In this document: piece by piece, positions 27,932 through 36,903 of the stretch | Layout: every line of letters begins with the position of its first letter | Numbering within the stretch: the stretch's first letter is position 1 | Assembly: GCF_003633755.1 (NCBI RefSeq) | Contig: NZ_RBIL01000001.1 | Coordinates: 2,961,426-3,025,425, forward strand | Direction of reading: 5' to 3' | From: Solirubrobacter pauli | Lineage (GTDB): Bacteria > Actinomycetota > Thermoleophilia > Solirubrobacterales > Solirubrobacteraceae | Length of the DNA stretch: 64,000 nt | Made by a program: the position numbers and the translations under genes | Notes under the pieces: model-generated | Database searches by the model: none | Seen by the model: the letters and a program-made list of their open reading frames with translations, nothing else | Told to the model about the DNA's origin: nothing

Positions 27932-28299
27932 TGGGCGCCTGGACCGAAGACGAACTGCGCCGCATCGACGGCGTCCAAGAGCTCGCCATCGCACCAGTGC
28001 GCCGCAACGGCGAGCTGCGTCGCGCGACCCCGATCTGGGTCGTGCGCGTCGATGACGACCTCTACGTCCGCGCCGCCTACGGCGCGAACAAGGGGTGGCA
28101 CGGCGTCGCCCGCTCCAGCCACCAGGCGCAGATCCGAGCCGGCGGCGTGCAGAAGGACGTCGCGATCGAGGACGCCGACGCTGCGGTCAACGACGCCGTC
28201 GACGCCGCTTACCGCACCAAGTACGGCCACTACGCCAGCATCGTGGACAGCATCAACGACGCCGAGCACCGGACGACGACGCTCCGGCTCGTCCCGTAG
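27931..28299 (+). CDS. DUF2255 family protein
   Basis: 122 residues. Pattern WTEDELRRIDGVQELAIAP, then IWVVRVDDDLYVRAAYG, GWHGVARSSHQAQIRAGGVQ and AYRTKYGHY matches the DUF2255 family, related in fold to flavin-binding split-barrel nitroreductase-like (F420/FMN) proteins. Usually found beside alcohol dehydrogenases and MFS genes as here; biochemical role is not established. Coupled to the dehydrogenase gene by one-base overlap. Confidence 0.85.
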   Translation: MGAWTEDELRRIDGVQELAIAPVRRNGELRRATPIWVVRVDDDLYVRAAYGANKGWHGVARSSHQAQIRAGGVQKDVAIEDADAAVNDAVDAAYRTKYGHYASIVDSINDAEHRTTTLRLVP

Positions 28300-28308
28300 G
28301 CAACGATC

Positions 28309-29736
28309 GTGCCCACCACGGACAAGCTGCGCACCGGCCCGGTGCTGGCGATCGTGCTCGTCAGCTACGCGATGATCGTGCTCGACATCTCGATCGTCAT
28401 CACCGCGCTGCCGCAGATCCATCGCACGCTGGACTTCTCGGCCACCGCGCTCTCCTGGGTCCAGAACGCCTACCTCCTCGCCTTCGGCGGGCTGCTGCTG
28501 CTCGGCGCTCGCGCCGGTGACCTGTTTGGCCGCCGCCGCATGTTCACGATCGGCCTGGCGCTGTTCACGCTGGCCTCGGTTGCCGTCGGCAGCGCTCAGA
28601 CCGAACTGTGGCTGATCGCCGCCCGTGCCGCCCAAGGCGTCGGCGCCGCGATCCTCGCTCCCTCCACGCTCGCGCTCTTGCAGACCAGCTTCGCCGAAGG
28701 ACCCGAACGCACGCGCGCGGTGTCCCTCTACGCGGCGGTCGCCGGTGTCGGCGCCACCGTCGGCCTTGTCGTCGGAGGCATCTTCGCCGGCTGGCTGTCC
28801 TGGCGCGTCGGCTTCTTCATCAACGCTCCGATCGGCCTGGCGATGATCCTCGCCGCGCTGCGCTTCCTCCCCGAGACGACTCCACGGCGGGGCGCCACTG
28901 ACGCCACCGGTGTCATCGCCTCCACGCTCGGCATGACTGCCCTGGTCTTCGGCATCGTCCGCTCCGCCGACGCCGGCTGGACCGATCCGCTGACGCTGGT
29001 CACGATCGCCGTCGGCGTGCTCGGGCTCGTCCTGTTCGTCGCCAACGAGCGCCGCGCCGCCCAACCGGTCATGCCGCTGCGACTGTTCTCCAGTCGTGAG
29101 CGCTCCGGCGCCTACGCCGCGCGCCTGCTCTTCCTCGCCGCCATGGCCCCGTTCTGGTTCTTCACGACCCAGTGGCTGCAAAGCGTCGCCGGCTACAGCC
29201 CCGTGCAGGCCGGCCTGGCCTTTCTTCCCGTCACCCTGCCCAACTTCGCCGCAGCGCTCGTCATCCCGCACCTGACCCGCCGCTACGGCAACCCCACCGT
29301 GCTGATCGCCGGCCTCACCCTCTCGGTGATCGGCATGGCCTGGCTCGGCCGCCTCGGCCCGGACACGTCCTACTTCACCGGCATCGCCCTCCCGATGATC
29401 CTCATCGGCATCGGCCAGGGAGGCTCGCTTGGCCCGCTGACGGCGGGCGGGCTCACCGGAGTTAGGTCCGAGGACGCCGGCGCTGCCGGCGGGGTCACCA
29501 ACGTCGCGCACCAGATCGGCGGCTCCCTCGGCCTCGCCGTCTTGGTCGCGGTCTTCGCCGCCGCCGACTCCGACACGCTCAGCGGCGCCGCGCTGCTGGC
29601 CCACCGCATCTCCGCCTCCCTCACGGTGGCCGCCGTGCTCTTGGCGGTCGCGCTCATCGTCGCTCTGGTCGTCCATCCGCGGCGTCACGCCGCGGCCGCA
29701 CCGCAGCTGGCAACGTCCGCGCTGACCGAGCGCTGA
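28309..29736 (+). CDS. MFS drug exporter, DHA2-type
   Basis: 475 residues, GTG start, with about 14 hydrophobic segments. Signatures: motif near the first helix LDISIVITALPQIHRTL, motif A GARAGDLFGRRRMF between helices 2 and 3, motif C-like region AAVAGVGATVGLVVGG. Exports drugs or toxic metabolites by proton antiport across the cytoplasmic membrane. Third gene of the alcohol dehydrogenase operon; the start lies 9 nt after the DUF2255 stop. Confidence 0.88.
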   Translation: MPTTDKLRTGPVLAIVLVSYAMIVLDISIVITALPQIHRTLDFSATALSWVQNAYLLAFGGLLLLGARAGDLFGRRRMFTIGLALFTLASVAVGSAQTELWLIAARAAQGVGAAILAPSTLALLQTSFAEGPERTRAVSLYAAVAGVGATVGLVVGGIFAGWLSWRVGFFINAPIGLAMILAALRFLPETTPRRGATDATGVIASTLGMTALVFGIVRSADAGWTDPLTLVTIAVGVLGLVLFVANERRAAQPVMPLRLFSSRERSGAYAARLLFLAAMAPFWFFTTQWLQSVAGYSPVQAGLAFLPVTLPNFAAALVIPHLTRRYGNPTVLIAGLTLSVIGMAWLGRLGPDTSYFTGIALPMILIGIGQGGSLGPLTAGGLTGVRSEDAGAAGGVTNVAHQIGGSLGLAVLVAVFAAADSDTLSGAALLAHRISASLTVAAVLLAVALIVALVVHPRRHAAAAPQLATSALTER

Positions 29737-29748
29737 GCAGGGTCGGAC

Positions 29749-31317
29749 ATGGAACACGTCGAGCTCGTTCTGCTGTTCCTGCTGGTGGCGGTGGCGGCGT
29801 TGACCTGGCTGTCATCGGCCCTTGACGTCCCGTACCCGATCCTGCTCGTCCTCGGCGGCAGCGTGCTCGGCTTCGTTCCCGGCGTGCCAGAGGTCGAGCT
29901 CAATCCAGATCTCGTCCTGCTGATCGTCCTGCCGCCGCTGTTGTTCCACGCCGCGTACTTCGCGTCCCTGCGCGAGTTGCGAGCAAATGCGCGCGCGATC
30001 TCCCTGAACGCCTGCGCGTTGGTGCTGCTCACCATGAGTGCCGTCGCGGTCGTCACGCATGCTGTCGTGCCCGGGATGCCCTGGGTCGCGGCGTTTGCCT
30101 TCGGGGCGATCGTCTCCCCGACCGACCCGCTTGCCGCCGTGACCATCGCCCGTCGGCTCGGCGTGCCTCACCGGCTGATCGTCCTCATCGAGGGCGAGTC
30201 GCTGATCAACGACGGCACGGCGCTGGTTGCGTACCGCACCGCGCTGGCCGCTGCCGTCGGCGGGTCCTTCAGCCTGCTCGACGCCGCCGGCGACTTTGTC
30301 CTGAACGTGGTCGGCGGCGTGGTCGTCGGCGTCATCGTCGCGCAGGTGTTGCTGTGGGTGTTCCGCCGGATCGTGGGCGACGACCTGCTCGGCGTCACGG
30401 TCTCCCTCATCGCCGGCTTCGCCGCCTACGTCCCCGCCGAAGAACTCGGCGTCTCTGGCGTCATCGCCGCCGTCACCGTCGGCCTGCTCGTCGGCCACCG
30501 CGCCGCCGAGCACTCCACCGCCAGCTCCCGCCTACGCAGCTTCGCCTTCTGGGACGTCCTCGTCTTCCTGCTCAACGCCCTGCTGTTCGTCCTCGTCGGC
30601 CTCCAGCTGCCCAGCGTGCTCGAAGACCAAGACCGATCCGCCGCCACGTTGATCGGGCTCGGGGCGCTCGCCGGCGCCGTCGTGATCGGCGTCCGCCTGC
30701 TGTGGTCACACACGATCCCGTACCTCATCCGCGCACTCGACCGACGCCCTCGACAGGTCGCCATGCGCGTCGCTTGGCGCGAGCGCATGGTGCTCGCCTG
30801 GGGCGGCCTCCGAGGCGCCGTCTCCCTCGCCGCCGCGCTCGCGCTCCCGCGAGACTTCCCGGAGCGCGACCTCATCATCTGGCTGACGCTCTGCGTGATC
30901 CTCGCCACGCTCGTGCTGCAGGGCGTCACGCTGCCGGCCCTCATCCGCACCCTCGGCATCCGCGAAGACGAGTCCGCCGCGCTCGATGAGCTCCGCGCAC
31001 GCAAGGCCGCCGCCCGTGCCGCGCTGCATCGCATCGACACGCTGCGCAAGGAGGACTGGACGCGGCCCGACAGCTTGGACCGGCTGCACGCGATGTACGA
31101 GTTCCGTTACAACCGCCTCGCCCAACGCGCCGGCGCGCTCGAAGCCGACGAGAACCTCGACGAGCGCTCTGCCACCTACCAGCGCACCGTCCGAGACCTC
31201 CTGGACACCCAACGGCGGGAGCTCGTCCGCCTGCGCGACGACGGCCAGGTCTCCGACGAAATCCTCCACGCCCTCACCCGCGAGATCGACCTTGAGGACC
31301 AACGCCTTGAAATCTGA
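29749..31317 (+). CDS. Na+/H+ antiporter, CPA1 family
   Basis: 522 residues with about 12 membrane segments followed by a soluble helical tail from residue 410. Diagnostic sequence: AIVSPTDPLAAVTIARRLG and LIEGESLINDGTALVAY, containing the TDP and ND ion-binding residues. C-terminal tail contains MYEFRYNRLAQRAGALE and DLLDTQRRELVRLRDDG, as in bacterial NhaP-like exchangers with a cytoplasmic tail. Exchanges Na+ for protons. Follows the MFS gene by 12 nt. Confidence 0.9.
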   Translation: MEHVELVLLFLLVAVAALTWLSSALDVPYPILLVLGGSVLGFVPGVPEVELNPDLVLLIVLPPLLFHAAYFASLRELRANARAISLNACALVLLTMSAVAVVTHAVVPGMPWVAAFAFGAIVSPTDPLAAVTIARRLGVPHRLIVLIEGESLINDGTALVAYRTALAAAVGGSFSLLDAAGDFVLNVVGGVVVGVIVAQVLLWVFRRIVGDDLLGVTVSLIAGFAAYVPAEELGVSGVIAAVTVGLLVGHRAAEHSTASSRLRSFAFWDVLVFLLNALLFVLVGLQLPSVLEDQDRSAATLIGLGALAGAVVIGVRLLWSHTIPYLIRALDRRPRQVAMRVAWRERMVLAWGGLRGAVSLAAALALPRDFPERDLIIWLTLCVILATLVLQGVTLPALIRTLGIREDESAALDELRARKAAARAALHRIDTLRKEDWTRPDSLDRLHAMYEFRYNRLAQRAGALEADENLDERSATYQRTVRDLLDTQRRELVRLRDDGQVSDEILHALTREIDLEDQRLEI

Positions 31318-31327
31318 CCCGGCCGCC

Positions 31328-31990
31328 ATGTCACGACGCGCGCTGCTCCACCGCGCCATCCTCGGCGCGGAAGGGCTCACGCTTGCCGCCGCGCTCAGCG
31401 CATGCTCGACGTCGGAGGAAGCCGTACGCCCGTCAGGCGCCGCGACGTCGACGCCCGAAGCGCGCCGGACCATCCTCCTCGCGTACTTCTCCCGGCCCGG
31501 CGAGAACTACTGGTACGGCGGCCGCCGCAACCTGCGCACCGGCAACACCGAGATCCTCGCCCGCATGATCCGCGAGCGGCTCGACTGCGACGTGCACCGC
31601 ATCCTCGCCGCACGGCCCTACCCACGCGACTACGAGCAAACCGTCGAGCGCAACGTGCGAGAACAAGATGCCGACGAACGTCCCGAGGTCGCCAACCCGC
31701 TGCGAGCGATCGACCGCTACGACACGATCCTGCTCGCCAGCCCGATCTGGAACGTGCGCGCGCCGATGATCATGACCACGTTCACCGAGAGCTACGACTT
31801 CACCGACAAGACCGTGCATCCCATCACCACGCACGCCATGAGCGGCCTCGGCAATACCGAAGAGGACTACGCCCGAACTTGCCGAGGCGCACGGATCGGC
31901 GCCGGACTGGCGATCCAGGGCGAGACGGTGCGCGACGCCTCCGCCGAGGGAGATCTCGAGGCGTGGCTGAGCCGAGTCGGTCTCGGCTGA
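31328..31990 (+). CDS. Flavodoxin-like lipoprotein
   Basis: 220 residues from ATG 31328. The signal RRALLHRAILGAEGLTLAAALSAC is a lipoprotein-type signal (given as RRALLHR, then LTLAAALSAC, lipobox LSAC) with a twin-arginine-like start. The mature part is a flavodoxin_4 domain: ILLAYFSRPGENYWYG, TGNTEILARMI, YDTILLASPIWNVRAPMIM, TFTESYDFTDKTVHPI. It would bind FMN on the outer face of the membrane and act as quinone or disulfide-type reductase partner. Last gene of the operon, 10 nt after the antiporter. Confidence 0.82.
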   Translation: MSRRALLHRAILGAEGLTLAAALSACSTSEEAVRPSGAATSTPEARRTILLAYFSRPGENYWYGGRRNLRTGNTEILARMIRERLDCDVHRILAARPYPRDYEQTVERNVREQDADERPEVANPLRAIDRYDTILLASPIWNVRAPMIMTTFTESYDFTDKTVHPITTHAMSGLGNTEEDYARTCRGARIGAGLAIQGETVRDASAEGDLEAWLSRVGLG

Positions 31991-32185
31991 CGCGCCGATG
32001 TGATTGCGCCAAGACCCTGCTTGGCGGGCTTCAGTGATGTGAAGGGGTGCGAGACTAGCCGGCGACGTCCGTCAGAAGCGGCATCATGTCGAAGCCTCAT
32101 GCCACGCGCTCGCTCACACGCCGCTCCGCGCGCCGACGCGAACACTTGGGACTCTGGGGGCGTTCTGGGGGCACGCGTCGTGCCA

Positions 32186-32221
32186 CGTCAGGCGTCGTCA
32201 GGCTCGTTCAGGAGCGTCAGG
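32186..32221 (+). repeat. Four phased CGTCAGG-type repeats
   Basis: CGTCAGG at 32186, 32196 and 32215, and GTTCAGG at 32206, spaced 10, 10 and 9 nt, about one helical turn. They lie 50-85 nt left of the tRNA fragment, where integrase arm-type sites would be expected. No other function is visible. Confidence 0.35.
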
Positions 32222-32269
32222 TTGGCTCTGGAGCGTCCTGAAGCGGCTGGACGTGGCATTTCTGGTGCG

Positions 32270-32311
32270 CTCGTAATGAAGGGGTCCCCGGTTCGAGTCC
32301 GGGTGTCGGCT
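32270..32311 (+). other. Displaced 3' fragment of a tRNA-Thr(CGU) gene, likely attachment site
   Basis: The stretch reads as the 3' part of a tRNA: anticodon loop CTCGTAA (anticodon CGT at 32272-32274), TGAAG, variable GGGTC, T stem CCCGG / loop TTCGAGT / CCGGG, then acceptor strand TGTCGGC and discriminator T. The bases left of the loop do not pair with TGAAG, and no D arm is present, so the gene is broken inside the anticodon loop. A tRNA-type terminator follows. This is how the displaced end of a tRNA looks after a tyrosine-recombinase element integrates. The rebuilt full tRNA should lie left of the element, outside this window. Confidence 0.75.
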
Positions 32312-32317
32312 CCTCTC

Positions 32318-32343
32318 GAAAGCCTCGCGTTCGCGGGGCTTTC
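32318..32343 (+). terminator. Intrinsic terminator of the broken tRNA gene
   Basis: Stem GAAAGCCTCG paired with CGGGGCTTTC (one T-G pair), loop CGTTCG, followed by TCGTCGTTT. Six nt after the tRNA 3' end. Confidence 0.75.
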
Positions 32344-32408
32344 GTCGTTTGAGGGCACGTCTGCGCATCGCGCCTGACTTGATCTCTGGGGGGTGCTCGG
32401 GGGCGTTT

Positions 32409-32469
32409 TGACCCCTTCACCCCCTTGCGACCACGCCGCTGGACTGAGTGCCAAACGGTGAAGGGGTCA
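32409..32469. repeat. 12-bp inverted repeat
   Basis: TGACCCCTTCAC (32409-32420) and its exact complement GTGAAGGGGTCA (32458-32469), 37 nt apart, just right of the tRNA fragment. The spacing is long for a terminator; might be a protein-binding site or element scar. Confidence 0.35.
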
Positions 32470-32670
32470 GGGCCGGCGTCGTCGCCGATCTTCATCGGGG
32501 TTCCGACACCGCCGATGGGGTGGAAGGAATCGAACCCGCTGATGGCGGCGTCGACTTCGTCCTCGGCGGCGGCGACGGTCTGGGTGATGAAGAACGTGGC
32601 GCGGTTCAGGTCAGGGTGGCGTCGGCGTGCTGGTTGCTGAGCTGCTCGCAGCGCCGCACTGCTGCCGCCG

Positions 32671-32908
32671 ATGACGATGAGCGGCGAGGTGGCCGTTCAA
32701 CGGGAGGCGCTCGAGGGCGGCGACGCGCGCGCGTTCATCGAGTCCACCATCGCCTTCCATCGCTCGTTCGTGCGAGCCGGCCGCGATCACGGTCGAGCAT
32801 CTGCGTACCGGCGACACGGACACGTTCTCGGAGCCACTCGCGCACCACGTCGGCGACACGCTGGGCACGCCGCTGGACGAGGTCCACGCGGCGCGCCCGC
32901 CGGCCTAG
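32671..32908 (+). pseudogene. Possible GntR-type (FCD) regulator remnant
   Basis: One frame reads QREALEGGDARAFIESTIAF then HRSFVRAG, like the FCD ligand domain of GntR regulators (A-x-GD-...-N-x-FH). Another frame then continues to the stop ([25 protein letters not shown]). No intact gene or DNA-binding domain is present. The area from 32470 to 32670 also shows only broken coding potential on the minus strand. I interpret 32.4-32.9 kb as decayed sequence beside the integration site. Confidence 0.35.
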
Positions 32909-33354
32909 GGTGCTTCGGGGAGCGGGCGCGTCGGGACGACCTGCTTCATCACGATCGTGGAGCTGATGCGGCTGACGCCCGGCAGGCGGATGAGCGTCTC
33001 CTCGTAGAACCGCTGGTAGGCGGCGAGGTCGGCGGCGACGACGCGTAGGAGGTAGTCGGGGTCGCCGAACAGGCGTTGGGCCTCGATGATCTGGGGCGCG
33101 TCGCCCACGGCGGCATCGAACTCGGGGACGTCAGGGTGGCTCAGCGAGGCGAACACGAGCACCTCGAAGCCGAAGCCGACGGCTGCCGGGTCGACCTGCG
33201 CGTGGTAGCCGCGGATGACGCCGGCGCGTTCGAGCTCGCGCACACGCCGCTGGCAGCGGGAGAGGCTCAGGCGCACCCGTTCGCTGAGTTGGGTGAGCGT
33301 GAGGCGGCCGTCCGCTTGGAGATGCGCAAGGATCTTGCGGTCGATGGCGTCGAT
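32905..33354 (-). CDS. Lrp/AsnC family transcriptional regulator with apparent ATC start
   Basis: 149 residues. Sequence begins (as M) [20 protein letters not shown], the exact place where Lrp proteins normally start, continues with the helix-turn-helix [28 protein letters not shown], split here as [14 protein letters not shown] and [10 protein letters not shown], and ends with the ligand (RAM) domain [11 protein letters not shown] and [20 protein letters not shown]. The codon at that position is ATC. A TAGCTT box ends 7 nt upstream, which suggests a leaderless transcript starting at ATC. The nearest in-frame alternative is CTG 33387 without a Shine-Dalgarno. Divergent from, and likely regulating, the MalY-type lyase operon. 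Confidence 0.85.
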   Translation of the reverse strand: MDAIDRKILAHLQADGRLTLTQLSERVRLSLSRCQRRVRELERAGVIRGYHAQVDPAAVGFGFEVLVFASLSHPDVPEFDAAVGDAPQIIEAQRLFGDPDYLLRVVAADLAAYQRFYEETLIRLPGVSRISSTIVMKQVVPTRPLPEAP

Positions 33355-33361
33355 GCGGAAG

Positions 33362-33436
33362 AAGCTAGCGTCTCCGACCGATCTCAGGCAAGGAAAGGCA
33401 AGAACCTTGCTCGCGTCCGGGACTAGTGTGCCGGTG
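33362..33436. promoter_or_regulatory. Divergent leaderless promoters of lrp-like and malY-like genes
   Basis: Minus strand: TAGCTT (33367-33362), 7 nt, ATC 33354. Plus strand: TAGTGT (33424-33429), 7 nt, ATG 33437. Both have the 7-nt distance typical of leaderless actinobacterial promoters. Intervening sequence contains the Lrp operator by position; no clear dyad is obvious. Confidence 0.55.
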
Positions 33437-34594
33437 ATGACCGCGACGTTCGCCGCGACCTCGGGGAACCCGCTCGAGCGGCTCTCGATCGAGCGACTGC
33501 GCACCCGCACCAGCGAGAAGTGGCGCAAGTACCCGGCCGACGTGCTGCCGCTCTGGCTGGCGGAGATGGACGTGACGCTCGCGCCGCCGATCGCGGCCGC
33601 GGTGCACGCCGCGGTCGACGCCGGGGACACGGGCTACCCGTGCGGTGGCGAGTACGCCGCGGCGGTGCGCGAGTTCGCCGCGTGCCGCTGGGGCTGGAGC
33701 TTCGACGTGGCGAACACGGCGGTGGTCGCCGACGTCATGACCGGCGTGGTCGAGGCGCTGGAGCTGTTGACCGAGCCGGGTGATCCCGTCGTGGTCTGCG
33801 CGCCCGTGTATCCGCCCTTCTACTGGTTCACCACGCGCGCCGGCCGTCGCGTGCTGGAGGCCCCGCTCGGCCCGGAGGGTCGCCTGGACCCGGCCACGAT
33901 CGACGCGACCCTCGCCGAGGCGCGTCGCCGATCCCCGCGCCCGGTCCTGCTGCTCGCGAACCCGCACAACCCGACCGGCGTCGCGCACACCCGCGCCGAG
34001 CTGGAAGCCGTGGCCGCCGTCGCGGTCCGCCACGACGCGCGCGTGATCTCCGACGAGATCCACGCGCCGCTCGTGCTGGACGGGGCGACGTTCACGCCGT
34101 ACCTGAGCGTCGACGACCGCGCGTTCGCGCTGATCTCCGGGTCCAAGGGCTGGAACCTCGCCGGCATCAAGGCCGCGCTGCTGATCGCCGGCCGGGACGC
34201 GGCCGACGACCTGCGCCGTCTCCCGGCCGAGCTGAGCCACGGGCCGTGCCATCTCGGCGTGATCGCCCACACCACGGCGTTCCGCGACGGCGGGCCCTGG
34301 CTCGATGAGCTGCGAGCAGGGCTGGTCGCCAACCGAGCGCTGCTCGGCCGGCTCCTGGCCGACGAGCTTCCGCACGTGGGCTACCGCGCACCGGACGCGA
34401 CCTACCTGGCCTGGCTCGACTGCCGCGCGCTCGACGCGGACCCGGCCCGCCTGTTCCTGGACCGCGCGCGCGTGGCGGTCAACTGCGGACGCGCGTTCGG
34501 TGCCGGCGGCGCGGGCTACGTGCGGCTGAACTTCGGGACCTCCGCGGCGATCCTGAGCGAGGCCATCGGGCGCATGGGCGACGCCGCGCGGTGA
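33437..34594 (+). CDS. PLP-dependent C-S lyase / aminotransferase, MalY/PatB type
   Basis: 385 residues. Fold type I aminotransferase: [15 protein letters not shown] (a MalY/PatB hallmark), [46 protein letters not shown] and the PLP lysine in [16 protein letters not shown]-terminal Arg for carboxylate binding in YVRLNFGTS. Enzymes of this group are cystathionine beta-lyases or cysteine-S-conjugate lyases. ATG 33437 lies 7 nt after TAGTGT. First of a three-gene overlapping operon with an MFS exporter and an amine oxidase; divergent Lrp-type regulator suggests amino acid control. Confidence 0.88.
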   Translation: MTATFAATSGNPLERLSIERLRTRTSEKWRKYPADVLPLWLAEMDVTLAPPIAAAVHAAVDAGDTGYPCGGEYAAAVREFAACRWGWSFDVANTAVVADVMTGVVEALELLTEPGDPVVVCAPVYPPFYWFTTRAGRRVLEAPLGPEGRLDPATIDATLAEARRRSPRPVLLLANPHNPTGVAHTRAELEAVAAVAVRHDARVISDEIHAPLVLDGATFTPYLSVDDRAFALISGSKGWNLAGIKAALLIAGRDAADDLRRLPAELSHGPCHLGVIAHTTAFRDGGPWLDELRAGLVANRALLGRLLADELPHVGYRAPDATYLAWLDCRALDADPARLFLDRARVAVNCGRAFGAGGAGYVRLNFGTSAAILSEAIGRMGDAAR

Positions 34595-35832
34595 GCACCG
34601 AGGCGCTGTACCGCAGGACGTTGCGCGTCCTGCTCGTCTCGCAGGTGCTGGCCGGCGCCGGGCTCGCCGCCGGCGTCACGGTGGGCGCGCTGCTGGCCGA
34701 GGACATGCTGGGCTCGACCGGCACCGCAGGCCTGCCGGCCGCGTTGCTGACGCTCGGGTCCGCGGCGGCTGCGACGGGTGTCGGCCGACTCTCGCAGCGC
34801 CTGGGCCGACGCCCCGGGCTCGCGGCCGGGTATGCCGTCGGCGCGATCGGTGGCGCGGGCGTCGTGCTCGCCGCGACCATCGACAGCGTCCCGCTGCTGC
34901 TGGCGTCGTTGCTGCTCTACGGCTCGGGAACGGCGACCAACCTGCAGGCCCGCTACGCCGGCGCTGATCTCGCGCCCGCCGACCGGCGCGGCCGAGCGGT
35001 CAGCACCGTGCTCGTCGCTACCACGCTGGGAGCGGTCCTGGGTCCGAACCTCGTGGAGCCGATGGGCGACGTCGCGTCCGCGCTGGACGTCCCGCGGCTG
35101 GCTGGACCGTTCATCCTCGCCACCGCGGCCTACGCGCTGGCGGCGATCACCGTGCTGATCGTGCTCCGTCCTGACCCGCTGCTCGTCGCGCGCGCCGCCG
35201 GCGCGCGCCACGCGGCGGAGGACACGAGCCCGGCGGCGCCGGTCGCGGCCGCCTCGCTCAGGCTTGCGGCCGTCGCGATGGTCGTCACGCAGCTCGTGAT
35301 GGTGGCGGTGATGACGATGACCCCGGTGCACATGCGCGATCACGGTCACAGCATCAGCGCCGCCGGGCTGGTCATCTCGATCCACGTGGCCGCGATGTTC
35401 CTGCCGTCGCCGCTCACCGGACAGCTGGTCGACCGTCTCGGGCGCAGGCCGATCCTCGCCGCCGGCGGCTGCACGCTGCTGCTCGCGGGCGTGATCGCTG
35501 CCACCGCGCCCGCCGATTCGATGGTTCTGCTCACCGTGGCCCTCGCGCTGCTCGGGCTCGGCTGGAACTTCGGCCTGGTGGCAGGGACGGCGCTCGTCAC
35601 AGACGCCGTTCCGCTCGCGCAGCGCGCGAAGACGCAGGGGACGATCGATGTCGCGGTCGCGCTCTCCGGCGCCACCGGCGGCCTGTCGAGTGGGCTCGTC
35701 GTCGCGGGCGCCGGTTACTCCACCCTCGCGCTGACCGGCGGCCTCATGGCCCTCGCCATCCTTCCTGCTCTGCTCGCCGAGCATCGCGTCACCGACCCTG
35801 GGAGTCCCGAAGCCCGTGCCGCACGAAGCTGA
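34591..35832 (+). CDS. MFS transporter
   Basis: 413 residues, GTG overlapping the stop of the lyase gene (GTGA). About 12 membrane segments. Motif A-like [19 protein letters not shown] and a second in the other half [15 protein letters not shown] are visible. Substrate unknown; by context a small amine or amino acid derivative. Its end overlaps the start of the oxidase gene by 17 nt. Confidence 0.85.
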   Translation: MSTEALYRRTLRVLLVSQVLAGAGLAAGVTVGALLAEDMLGSTGTAGLPAALLTLGSAAAATGVGRLSQRLGRRPGLAAGYAVGAIGGAGVVLAATIDSVPLLLASLLLYGSGTATNLQARYAGADLAPADRRGRAVSTVLVATTLGAVLGPNLVEPMGDVASALDVPRLAGPFILATAAYALAAITVLIVLRPDPLLVARAAGARHAAEDTSPAAPVAAASLRLAAVAMVVTQLVMVAVMTMTPVHMRDHGHSISAAGLVISIHVAAMFLPSPLTGQLVDRLGRRPILAAGGCTLLLAGVIAATAPADSMVLLTVALALLGLGWNFGLVAGTALVTDAVPLAQRAKTQGTIDVAVALSGATGGLSSGLVVAGAGYSTLALTGGLMALAILPALLAEHRVTDPGSPEARAARS

Positions 35833-36880
35833 GGTCGTCGTCATCGGAGCCGGCCTCGCCGGCCTGACCGCGGCTGCGTCGCTGCAAGCGAGTGGCGTGG
35901 ACGTCGTCTGCCTCGAAGCCCGCGAGCGGGTGGGCGGACGGGCGAGCAGCGTCGGCGGCTGGCTGGACCTGGGAGCGACGTGGTTCTGGGACGGCCAGGC
36001 CGCGATCGCCGAGACCGTCGCGGCGCTCGGCCTGGCCACCTACCCGCAGGTGCTCGACGGCGACGCGCTGATCGAGCGGGCCCCCGGCGAGGCGCTGCGG
36101 ATGGACGGGAACCCGATCGACCGTCCGGGCCGGCGGTTGCGCGAGGGGATGCAGTCCGTCCCGCTCGCGCTGGCGCGCTCACTGACGGTCAAGACCTCGG
36201 CCCCGGTCCGCTCGATCACCTTCCGCGCGGACTCGCTCGCCGAGGTCGCGACCGACGACGAGACCTACGTGGCCTCAACGGTGCTGTTGGCCGTCCCGCC
36301 CCGGCTCGCGGTCGAGTCGATCGACTTCCAGCCGGCACTACCACCCGGCGTGGTCGACGCGGCGCGGGCCGTGCACACCTGGATGAGCGACACCGTGAAG
36401 GTCGTCGCCCGCTACGCGACGGCGTTCTGGCGTGACGCCGGATGGGCGGGAGCCGCCCTCAGCCACGCGGGGCCCTTCTGCGAGTTCCATGATCACAGCG
36501 GCCCTGAAGCGAACCAGGCCGCCCTGTTCGGCTTCGCGCCGGCGGCCCGGCTCGGCGGGGCCGCGCAGGACGAGATCGTCGAGCGGTTCTGCGGGCACGT
36601 CGAACGCCTGTGGGGACCTGGCGCTCCGGCTCCGCTCGAGGTGCACGTCGCGGACTGGAGCGCCGACGGTTACACCACCGCGGGCGTCGCGACTTCCTCG
36701 ACGGCGTGGTACTACGGCACGCCACTGCTCCGCCTGCCTCACTTCGGCGGCCGACTCGTCTTCTGCTCGACGGAAACCGCCCCGGCGTTTCCGGGCTACC
36801 TCGAAGGGGCCGTCCTGGCCGGCCGCCGCGCCGCCGGCCAGGCGCAGGAGCACCTCGCCGGCGTCGGTCGGCAGGCGTAG
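35816..36880 (+). CDS. FAD-dependent amine oxidase
   Basis: 354 residues, GTG start within the end of the transporter gene. Dinucleotide motif VVVIGAGLAGLTAAASLQASG, then CLEARERVGGRASSVGG and DLGATWFW typical of flavin monoamine oxidases; a C-terminal flavin motif GRLVFCSTETAPAFPGYLEGAVLAG (seen as RLVFCSTETAP and GYLEGAVLAG). Shorter than most family members (about 450), mainly in the substrate domain. Oxidises amines to imines in the cytoplasm. Convergent with the aldehyde dehydrogenase gene. Confidence 0.86.
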   Translation: MPHEAEVVVIGAGLAGLTAAASLQASGVDVVCLEARERVGGRASSVGGWLDLGATWFWDGQAAIAETVAALGLATYPQVLDGDALIERAPGEALRMDGNPIDRPGRRLREGMQSVPLALARSLTVKTSAPVRSITFRADSLAEVATDDETYVASTVLLAVPPRLAVESIDFQPALPPGVVDAARAVHTWMSDTVKVVARYATAFWRDAGWAGAALSHAGPFCEFHDHSGPEANQAALFGFAPAARLGGAAQDEIVERFCGHVERLWGPGAPAPLEVHVADWSADGYTTAGVATSSTAWYYGTPLLRLPHFGGRLVFCSTETAPAFPGYLEGAVLAGRRAAGQAQEHLAGVGRQA

Positions 36881-36903
36881 CCGCCGGCACGGCGGGGCGT
36901 GAG

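Noticed and set aside
28871-29757. Long glycine/aspartate-rich minus frame over the MFS gene
   Set aside because: Low-complexity G/D/E/R translation of the complementary strand of a transporter gene.
32188-32495. Minus-strand frames over the tRNA fragment
   Set aside because: They translate tRNA and terminator sequence (the common GLEPG/TRTG-type artefact) and are not proteins.
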